Positions 15,839 through 21,848 of a stretch of 21,848 nucleotides of DNA are shown here, piece after piece. Position 1 is the first letter of the stretch, and each line of letters starts with the position of its first letter. The stretch comes from an uncultured Gammaproteobacteria bacterium (GTDB taxonomy: Bacteria; Pseudomonadota; Gammaproteobacteria; Arenicellales; Poriferihabitantaceae): NCBI GenBank assembly GCA_938021685.1, contig CALIFM010000083.1, forward strand, positions 1 to 21,848. The letters are read 5' to 3'. Both the position numbers and the translations under genes were made by a program. A model generated the notes under the pieces. It did no database searches. It worked only from the letters and a program-made list of their open reading frames with translations, and had not been told where the DNA came from.

Positions 15839-18298
15839 CTAGGTGCGTAGGCGCTGGTTGTCGGGGTCGAATAGTGTTTTTTCAAAACACACGGCAGGGC
15901 AACGCTTGCCCAGGATTTCAATCTCCACTTTTGTGCCCGCTTTGGCAAGCTCAGGCGGCAAAAAACCATAGGCCACACTTACTTCACTAAAATGGGCAAA
16001 GCCGCCAGAGGTGACAAAACCCACCACTTTATCGCCTTGCCAGATGGGCTCATCGGCCACGACATCGGCGTCGTTTACGTCCACAGTAAAAGTACAAAGC
16101 TGGCGTTTTGGGCCGCTTTTTTGTTCTGCCAGTGCAGCGGCTTTACCGATGAAAGCGGCTTTTTTGTTATAGGCTACGAAGCGTCCTAAACCAGTTTCTA
16201 GTGGAGTGTAATCAGGTTTGAATTCACGTAGCCACGAGCCAAATGATTTTTCTAGCCGCAGACTCATCATCGCACGCATACCAAAGGGGCGCAGTGCAAA
16301 GGCTTGGCCCGCTTCATTTAGTAAGTTATACAGCGCCACTTGCTGCGTAGCAGGCACATAAATTTCATAGCCTAAATCACCGGTGTACGAGACACGTTGC
16401 ACCAGCGCATCCATCGTGCCCAATTGCAGGTGTTTAACGTGCAGGAAGGGGAAGGCGGTGTGGCTCACGTCCTCGTGCGCCACCGCTTGCAGCAAGTCGC
16501 GTGCTTTAGGGCCGGCGATTTGAAAACCGATGCGTGCATCTGAGATGTTTTCAATTTGTACGTCTTTAGGCTGTTTGCTGCCCTCATTAAAGGCCAGCAA
16601 TTGCTGCTCAAACCAGCGTTGATGAAAGTTCTGCGACCCGTACGAAGCCGTGAGCTGGTATTCCTGTTTGCTCAAGCGCGATACGGTAAAGTCACCGACA
16701 AGCTTGCCTGCCTGACTGAGCATAGGGCATAGGGTCAGGCGACCAATTTTTGGTAATCGTCCTGCCATAATGATGTCTAAGTAACTGCATGCATCTTTGC
16801 CTGTGACCAAAAACTTACTGAAGTTATGCACTTCATTAATGCCTACGCCCGTGCGCACTGCGCGGCACTCTTCACCGACCGCTTTAAAGGCGTTAGAGCG
16901 ACGCAAGCTAGGTGTTTCGTATAAGGGTTCGCCTTCTAGCGCAAAATAGTTCACATGCTCCATGCCAAAGGCGCTGCCAAATACCGCATTCTGCTGCTGC
17001 CAAATACCATAAGCAGGGGTGGTTTTATGCGGCCGTGCGGCAGGCAGTTCTTCATTGGGGTAACTCATCGAAAAGCGTCGCTGGTAATTTTCAGTCACTT
17101 TGATGCGGGTGTAGGGCTTGGTGCAATAATCACCAAAGCGCGCCACGTCCATCGCAAATACATTGGCCGTCGGCGCGCCATAGATCATCCATTCGGCCAA
17201 GCTTAGGCCCACGCCGCCGCCTTGGCTAAAGCCTGCCATCACGCCGCAGGCCGACCAATAATTACGTAGGCCGGGCACCGGCCCGACTAATGGATTACCA
17301 TCGGGGGCAAAAGTGAATGGGCCATTGATGATGGTTTTGATGCCTGCCTTTTCCAGCACGGGGTAGCGCTTATATGCAAGCTCTAGAGAATCGCCAATGC
17401 GCTCCAGCTTGTTCTCCAGCAGCTCATGGCCAAAGCTCCACGGCGTGCCATCCACCGCCCAAGGGTCGCAGCGTTGCTCGTAAAAACCGATCACCAAGCC
17501 TTGGCGTTCTTGCCGCAAGTAGCTTTCGCCATCAGGGTCAAGCATGTGTGGCAGCTCTTGCCCCGAAGCTTCGTTCATCTCGATTACTTCAGGGATCGTC
17601 TCGGTGGCTAAGTATTGGTGCTCCATCGGGTGCAGTGGCAAATTGATGCCAACCATCTCACCCACTTCGCGCGCCCATAGGCCGGCTGCGTTGACCACGT
17701 GCTCGGCAATCATCGTGCCTTGTTCGGTGATAATCTCCCAGCTGCCGTCTGGCTGCGGATTAAGCTCAGTCACACGGTTACGTAAGTAAATCTCAGCGCC
17801 GCCTTTTTGCGCGGCCTTGGCATAGGCATGGGTGGTGCCACTGGGGTCAAGGTGGCCATCTAATGGCACGTACATGCCGCCAATAATGCCCTCGGTACTG
17901 GTGATGGGAGACAGCTCGCGGATTTCGCTGGGGGTAATCAAATGCGAGTCGACCCCCATGTATTGGTGCTTAGCGCGCTCAGCGGTTAAAAAATCCATCC
18001 GGTCTTGGTCGGCTGCCAAAGAAACACCGCCCACTTGATGCAGGCCGCAGTTGATGCCAGAGATTTTCTCTAGTTCGTCGTACAAGCCAATTGTGTAGTC
18101 TTGCAAAGCAGCGATATCGGTGTCTGAGTTAAGGGTATGAAAACCGCCTGCTGCATGCCACGTAGAGCCTGAGGTGAGTTCTGAGCGCTCAATCAGGCAT
18201 ACGTCGTTCCAGCCGAGTTTAGTCAAGTGATAAAGCACACTGCAGCCGACTACGCCGCCGCCAATAATCGCTACTTGGGTATGGGTTTTCATCTTCAT
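15839..18298 (-). CDS. Dimethylglycine/sarcosine dehydrogenase-like FAD protein with C-terminal GcvT domains
   Basis: An 819-residue two-part flavoprotein. The N-terminal half (to about 370) is a DAO-type FAD oxidoreductase with IIGGGVVGCSVLYHL (11-25) and SGSTWHAAGG, whose H48 matches the histidine that carries covalent FAD in dimethylglycine dehydrogenase. A linker domain follows. The C-terminal half (about 440-810) is aminomethyltransferase-like (GcvT), with GIGINEVHNFSKFLVTGKDA, GYEIYVPATQQ, RLEKSFGSWLREF and ETGLGRFVAYNKKAAFIGKAA. Such enzymes oxidise N-methyl groups of dimethylglycine or sarcosine and pass the one-carbon unit to tetrahydrofolate. The substrate here is not fixed. Its ATG overlaps the regulator stop (ATGA), so it is the third gene of the MttB operon. 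It ends with TAG. Confidence 0.88.
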   Translation of the reverse strand: MKMKTHTQVAIIGGGVVGCSVLYHLTKLGWNDVCLIERSELTSGSTWHAAGGFHTLNSDTDIAALQDYTIGLYDELEKISGINCGLHQVGGVSLAADQDRMDFLTAERAKHQYMGVDSHLITPSEIRELSPITSTEGIIGGMYVPLDGHLDPSGTTHAYAKAAQKGGAEIYLRNRVTELNPQPDGSWEIITEQGTMIAEHVVNAAGLWAREVGEMVGINLPLHPMEHQYLATETIPEVIEMNEASGQELPHMLDPDGESYLRQERQGLVIGFYEQRCDPWAVDGTPWSFGHELLENKLERIGDSLELAYKRYPVLEKAGIKTIINGPFTFAPDGNPLVGPVPGLRNYWSACGVMAGFSQGGGVGLSLAEWMIYGAPTANVFAMDVARFGDYCTKPYTRIKVTENYQRRFSMSYPNEELPAARPHKTTPAYGIWQQQNAVFGSAFGMEHVNYFALEGEPLYETPSLRRSNAFKAVGEECRAVRTGVGINEVHNFSKFLVTGKDACSYLDIIMAGRLPKIGRLTLCPMLSQAGKLVGDFTVSRLSKQEYQLTASYGSQNFHQRWFEQQLLAFNEGSKQPKDVQIENISDARIGFQIAGPKARDLLQAVAHEDVSHTAFPFLHVKHLQLGTMDALVQRVSYTGDLGYEIYVPATQQVALYNLLNEAGQAFALRPFGMRAMMSLRLEKSFGSWLREFKPDYTPLETGLGRFVAYNKKAAFIGKAAALAEQKSGPKRQLCTFTVDVNDADVVADEPIWQGDKVVGFVTSGGFAHFSEVSVAYGFLPPELAKAGTKVEIEILGKRCPAVCFEKTLFDPDNQRLRT

Positions 18299-19140
18299 AT
18301 TTCGTCAATTAATTGCTGTAAGGTTGTGTTGATTTGATGTGGGTGCACCACGGCGTTGCGAATCAATTCGTTAAAACGTTGGCTAAATAAGCGGATATTC
18401 TCGGCGCTGTTGAGCACGATATAATGCTGCCCTAAAAATACCACCGCGCGTAGCGGGCCGAATAGCGTGAATGACACGGTGTAGAATGCACGGCCGTCAA
18501 ACAAAAACCAGCGAAAGCGTGGATACAGCTCTTCGTTCAGTGCCAGTGCATGCTCTAGCTGCGCTTTTCGTTCAGTGGCTGGCAAATTTGCCCATATCCC
18601 CTCACCGCGCGCAAAGCCTTGTAAGTCTTGCAGGGGTTGCACGACTTCCAGCTCACTTTTGTTCTGGCGCAGCTGTGCTAGCATCAGCTGGCTTTCACTA
18701 ATCTTTTGGTCACTTTTTCCGCTGCCATAGCGGCCAAATTCATAATTCGCCACTGCCTGTGTCTTCAGCGGGCCAGGCAGCGTGACAGGAATGTAGCGCA
18801 CCTTATAATGCTCAGCTTGGCTATACCACTTTAAAAAGCGGGTGCTAAAAGCGGTCTCTCGGTAGCGCTCAATCTCTAGCGGTCCCGCTTCCAGTTTGGT
18901 TTCGGTTGTTCCTTCGCTAGTCAGGCCCAGCAGCCAATCGATGCTAACTTGGTGTTTTTCGGCAATGGCCGCCACGGTGTCGGCGCGCGGTAGACGTAAG
19001 GTGTTTTCGGATAACAATTGCGATAAGGTAGAGCGATCCACTCCTATCGATTGAGCAAATTGTGCGCTATTAAGGCCGCTATTGGCGATCACTTGCATGA
19101 TGCGATCGCGAAACAACACCACTCGTTCAGCATAATTCAT
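18295..19140 (-). CDS. XRE-family transcriptional regulator with large C-terminal domain
   Basis: A 281-residue protein. Residues about 12-72 form a Cro/C1-type helix-turn-helix (LNSAQFAQSIGVDRSTLSQL, then RADTVAAIAEKHQVSIDWLL). The remaining 200 residues (about 80-281) contain aromatic-rich segments such as TRFLKWYSQAEHYKVRYIPV and FRWFLFDGRAFYTVSFTLFG. They probably sense a ligand or form oligomers, but I recognise no named domain. It sits inside the operon between the MttB-like gene and the flavoprotein gene, overlapping the latter by four bases. This makes it the obvious candidate for controlling the cluster, perhaps via the palindrome at 20873-20894. That link is inference. Confidence 0.82.
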   Translation of the reverse strand: MNYAERVVLFRDRIMQVIANSGLNSAQFAQSIGVDRSTLSQLLSENTLRLPRADTVAAIAEKHQVSIDWLLGLTSEGTTETKLEAGPLEIERYRETAFSTRFLKWYSQAEHYKVRYIPVTLPGPLKTQAVANYEFGRYGSGKSDQKISESQLMLAQLRQNKSELEVVQPLQDLQGFARGEGIWANLPATERKAQLEHALALNEELYPRFRWFLFDGRAFYTVSFTLFGPLRAVVFLGQHYIVLNSAENIRLFSQRFNELIRNAVVHPHQINTTLQQLIDEI

Positions 19141-19177
19141 GTCATCGTTGCTTGATTATCAACCTTTCGTTATTTTG

Positions 19178-20704
19178 TTACACCCCATACTCGCGACGAC
19201 GGCGCTCAACGTAATCATCTAGCTGCTCATTGATCGCTTCATCCAAGTGTGGCTGCTCATAGTTTTCGAGCACTTGCTTGTACAGTGCATTGGCACGCTG
19301 CGTGGCGGTTAAGCTGCCCTTTTCTTCCCAAGTTTCAAAGTTGCTCCAATCAGTAACAATAGGCGTATGAAAGGCCGTCTCATAGCGTGCATAAGTGTGC
19401 GCCGTGCCGAAAAAATGGCCGCCTGCCCCAACTTCTTCGATGGCATCCAATGCCAGTTCTTCTTCATTTACATCGATACCCTTTAGAGTTTGTAGCATGA
19501 TTTGGATCATCTCGATGTCGATAATAAATTTTTCAAACGAAGCGCATAAGCCGCCTTCAAGCCAGCCCGCGCTGTGCTTGATCAGGTTGCCGTGCGACAT
19601 GGTGGCGCTCCATAAGGATACTTGCGACTCCCACGTTGCCTGTGCATCCACCACGTTAGCGGCATTCACGTTAGAGGTGCGATAGGGAATGCCGTAGCGT
19701 CTCGCCAGCTGTCCGCCAGCGATTACTGCTTTGGCGTATTCGGGCGTACCGAATGCAGGGGAGCCTGATTTCATGTCGACGTTAGACGTAAAGCCGCCAT
19801 ACATCACTGCACTGCCAGGGTTGACCATTTGTGTCACGGCAATCACTCCGAGTGCTTCGGCGTTTTGTTGTGCCAACGCCCCCGCTAAAGTGACAGGGCT
19901 CATCGCGCCAGCTAGTGTAAACGGTGTGACCACCACCGGTTGATTGTATTCCGCCAGCAGCATAAGCCCGTCTAGCATTGGTTCGTCCACTTTGAGTGGT
20001 GAGTTGGTGTTGACTACGGTCATGATGCTCGGCTCTTGTTTAAGCTGTTCATCAGTGATGCCGCGCGCAATTTTAATCATTTCAAGCGCGTCTTCCACGC
20101 GACCATCGCCCAAGCTGTAACAGTGCCAAGGTTTTTCGGTCAGCTTGATAAAAGCCGAATAGGCATCCAAATGGCGAGTGGCTGGGTGCAGGTCAATTGG
20201 CTCAACCGGGTAGCCTGCAAAGGTGTCCATTGCATTAAAGCTTTGACCTAGTTTAAGAAAATTGCAGTAATCTTCAAAGTTACCGGTGCGCCTGCCGTTG
20301 TCAAGGTCTGAGCAGTTAGGTGCGCTGGCCACAGGGCAAAAATTAATATAGTTTTCGCCCACCATGCGGTCAAATTTTGGATTGCGTGCGTGCATCTTGA
20401 AGCAGCTGGGTACCGTGCTAATTTTGTCCATCACCAAGGCGCGGTCCATCAGCACATAACCAGTTTTAGAGCATAGTGTCGCGCCATGCTCTACCATCAA
20501 GGCTTTGCTGCGTTCATTGACAATCTCCAAGCCTATTTCTTCCAAAATACGCATCGAGGCATCGTGGATTTGGTCAAGTTGTTCGGGCCGTAAAACCTCT
20601 AGTGGAGTGAATAGATTGCTGCTTTGCTCAGCGTCGAGTTGTGGTAGCTTAAAAGCACTGCCTTTGACTTGATTTTGCTTACGCTTAGACGATCGACGTA
20701 CCAT
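19178..20704 (-). CDS. Trimethylamine methyltransferase (MttB) family protein, non-pyrrolysine type
   Basis: A 508-residue member of the MttB superfamily (MTTB, TIM-barrel methyltransferases). Recognisable stretches are LRPEQLDQIHDASMRILEEI near the N-terminus, VNTNSPLKVDEPMLDGL, QMVNPGSAVMYGGFTSNVDM, and DAQATWESQVSLWSATMSHG. The canonical archaeal MttB needs pyrrolysine encoded by an internal UAG. Here the frame is uninterrupted at full length, so this is a non-Pyl homolog like the glycine betaine or carnitine:corrinoid methyltransferases. No corrinoid protein or reductive activase gene is in the window. GGAGG lies eight bases before the ATG, an excellent ribosome site. First gene of a three-gene operon with the regulator and the demethylating flavoprotein. 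The N-terminal 25 residues are basic and unusual. The substrate is unknown. Confidence 0.88.
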   Translation of the reverse strand: MVRRSSKRKQNQVKGSAFKLPQLDAEQSSNLFTPLEVLRPEQLDQIHDASMRILEEIGLEIVNERSKALMVEHGATLCSKTGYVLMDRALVMDKISTVPSCFKMHARNPKFDRMVGENYINFCPVASAPNCSDLDNGRRTGNFEDYCNFLKLGQSFNAMDTFAGYPVEPIDLHPATRHLDAYSAFIKLTEKPWHCYSLGDGRVEDALEMIKIARGITDEQLKQEPSIMTVVNTNSPLKVDEPMLDGLMLLAEYNQPVVVTPFTLAGAMSPVTLAGALAQQNAEALGVIAVTQMVNPGSAVMYGGFTSNVDMKSGSPAFGTPEYAKAVIAGGQLARRYGIPYRTSNVNAANVVDAQATWESQVSLWSATMSHGNLIKHSAGWLEGGLCASFEKFIIDIEMIQIMLQTLKGIDVNEEELALDAIEEVGAGGHFFGTAHTYARYETAFHTPIVTDWSNFETWEEKGSLTATQRANALYKQVLENYEQPHLDEAINEQLDDYVERRRREYGV

Positions 20705-20798
20705 GATTATCCTCCGGTGGGGTTTAGTTAGTTGCCAGCGCTTGTAAGTCGCATCGCATGTATTTTTACCTAGCGTAGGCTAAAGTGGTGATAAAATA

Positions 20799-20812
20799 AA
20801 TAAATGTTTATT
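20799..20812. promoter_or_regulatory. Short AT-rich palindrome upstream of the MttB operon
   Basis: AATAAA-TG-TTTATT is a perfect 6-2-6 inverted repeat about 95 bases upstream of the MttB-like gene start, within an AT-rich tract that could hold its promoter. Being short and AT-rich, it may be chance. Confidence 0.25.
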
Positions 20813-20872
20813 AAAATCAACATTTTTGTGACAAAACACTTTGCTGTGTTGCTTAAATCAGGCCTTCATGCG

Positions 20873-20894
20873 TTAGCATATCGGGTTATGCTAA
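20873..20894. promoter_or_regulatory. Candidate operator: perfect 8-6-8 inverted repeat
   Basis: TTAGCATA (20873-20880), a six-base spacer, and TATGCTAA (20887-20894) form a perfect inverted repeat in the divergent intergenic region. It lies about 46 bases before the desaturase start and about 170 bases before the MttB-like start. Arm length and spacing suit a dimeric helix-turn-helix repressor or activator. The XRE regulator in the adjacent operon is the natural candidate, but the pairing is inferred from proximity only. No T run follows, so a terminator is unlikely. Confidence 0.6.
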
Positions 20895-20940
20895 TCAGAC
20901 TTAAACAATTGACTGTTGGTATGCCATCATTCAAAGCACC

Positions 20941-21848
20941 ATGATTAACCCAGCCCAAACATTCAGTAAAGTATTGCCAGAATGGCCCACTTGGCTGTTG
21001 CTTGGCGGGTATTATGCTGCATTGATTGCATTGCTAAGTTATGCGACCAGTCTGCACAATTGGGTGCTCTGGGCTTTGCTCAGTTTAGTCATTGCCTTCG
21101 GTAGCTCATTATCGCATGAGTTAATTCATGGCCACCCCACTAAAAACCAAAGCATCAACGATGCATTGGGCTTCTTGCCAGTTAGTCTATACCCTTATTT
21201 TGACTACAAGCACAGCCACTTAACCCACCATATCGATGCACAGCTTACCTTGCCGGGGGTAGATCCAGAAAGCTATTTTGTAACCCAGCTTCAGTGGCAG
21301 AAAACCAGCCCATTTATGCGCCGTTTGCTAGCTTTTAATATGACTTTGCTTGGGCGTTTGTTGCTATCACCAGCGTTCACTGCATCTAAGCTGGTGCATG
21401 GCGCATGGCAGGACTTAAGCCCAAACTATGGCAAGCACCAGAGGGCACAAGACAGAGCATCAAGTAACACTTTAGATGTTGATAGTCGTTCGTCTCGCCA
21501 GCGCCAATGGCTGGTTTATTTGACTGGAGTTGCCGCCGTGCTAGGGGTGGCTATCGGCTGGGCAGGCATCCCGTGGTGGGTGTATTTAGCTTCGGCTTAT
21601 ACTGCGCTATCAATTGCAGCACTGCGTTCGTTTTATGAGCACCGCCCGCATACCGACCCAGCGCAGCGTACCGTCATCATGCAGTCGAGCTGGCCGTTCA
21701 GATTTTTATATTTATTCAACAACTTGCATGTGATTCACCATCAGCAGCCTGCTTTAGCGTGGTACAAACTATGGCCTGCTTATCGCAAGCAAAAGCAACA
21801 GGCTTTACAAGATAACGGCGGTTTTTATTATGTGGGTTATCGGCAATG
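20941..21848 (+). CDS. Membrane di-iron fatty acid desaturase/hydroxylase family protein (3' end outside window)
   Basis: An open frame from ATG 20941 to the window edge (302 codons, no stop), so the C-terminus is missing. The three histidine boxes of the membrane di-iron desaturase/hydroxylase family are intact: HELIHGH at residues 59-65, HSHLTHH at 91-97, and LHVIHH with H263, H266 and H267. FYEHRPH (about 231-237) adds another conserved histidine. Hydrophobic stretches before box 1 and around residues 185-220 are membrane helices. Enzymes of this type desaturate or hydroxylate lipids or alkanes, and some act on small amines. Placement divergent from an MttB/flavoprotein operon, with a shared palindrome, suggests a role in the same pathway rather than lipid metabolism; this is inference. 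The ribosome site is weak. Confidence 0.85.
   Translation, partial: MINPAQTFSKVLPEWPTWLLLGGYYAALIALLSYATSLHNWVLWALLSLVIAFGSSLSHELIHGHPTKNQSINDALGFLPVSLYPYFDYKHSHLTHHIDAQLTLPGVDPESYFVTQLQWQKTSPFMRRLLAFNMTLLGRLLLSPAFTASKLVHGAWQDLSPNYGKHQRAQDRASSNTLDVDSRSSRQRQWLVYLTGVAAVLGVAIGWAGIPWWVYLASAYTALSIAALRSFYEHRPHTDPAQRTVIMQSSWPFRFLYLFNNLHVIHHQQPALAWYKLWPAYRKQKQQALQDNGGFYYVGYRQ

Noticed and set aside
19178..20704. Pyrrolysine-containing trimethylamine methyltransferase
   Set aside because: The frame is complete with no internal UAG, and UAG is used as an ordinary stop by several neighbouring genes.
1..21848. CRISPR array, tRNA or rRNA genes
   Set aside because: Reading both strands gave no regularly spaced repeats, no tRNA-like cloverleaf segments and no rRNA-like stretches. 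This is a by-eye negative, not a search result.

Overview
The window looks like chromosomal DNA of a gammaproteobacterium, probably aerobic and possibly marine. The main support is a complete mlaFEDCB phospholipid-transport operon and an msbA-lpxK-kdsB lipopolysaccharide operon. No rRNA, tRNA, CRISPR array or complete insertion sequence was seen. The genus cannot be fixed from the sequence alone.

Layout. Positions 72-362 (+) hold an isolated PqqD-fold protein, tail-to-tail with a PHP phosphoesterase of the RNase AM type (364-1200, -). Positions 1252-1497 hold an unexplained open frame. The mla operon reads leftward from 4566 to 1498. A GABA aminotransferase (4798-6093, -) follows. Positions 6241-7351 hold a decayed toxin/immunity-like cassette: a type-44 polymorphic toxin domain cut by an in-frame TAG, followed 8 bases later by a small membrane-anchored protein gene broken by a frameshift and another TAG. 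Next are a DksA/TraR-type zinc-finger protein and a DoxX protein with a clear terminator. From 8790 rightward the envelope block runs msbA-lpxK-kdsB-rnfH-like, then a nucleotide-sugar (UDP-glucuronate) 4-epimerase and a divergent thiamine-pyrophosphokinase-like protein. An outer-membrane beta-barrel and glyoxalase I follow on the minus strand.

The right end (15839-21848) is a one-carbon / methylated-amine-like cluster. A leftward operon carries an MttB-family methyltransferase without pyrrolysine, an XRE-type regulator with a large C-terminal domain, and a dimethylglycine/sarcosine-dehydrogenase-like flavoprotein. It is divergent from a membrane di-iron desaturase/hydroxylase that runs off the window. 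Their shared 236-base intergenic region contains a perfect 8-6-8 inverted repeat that is a good operator candidate.

The most interesting items are the eroded type-44 toxin with its candidate immunity gene, and the MttB / regulator / flavoprotein / desaturase cluster with its palindromic operator. The second could be an undescribed oxidative N-demethylation route, but its substrate is not visible in the sequence.
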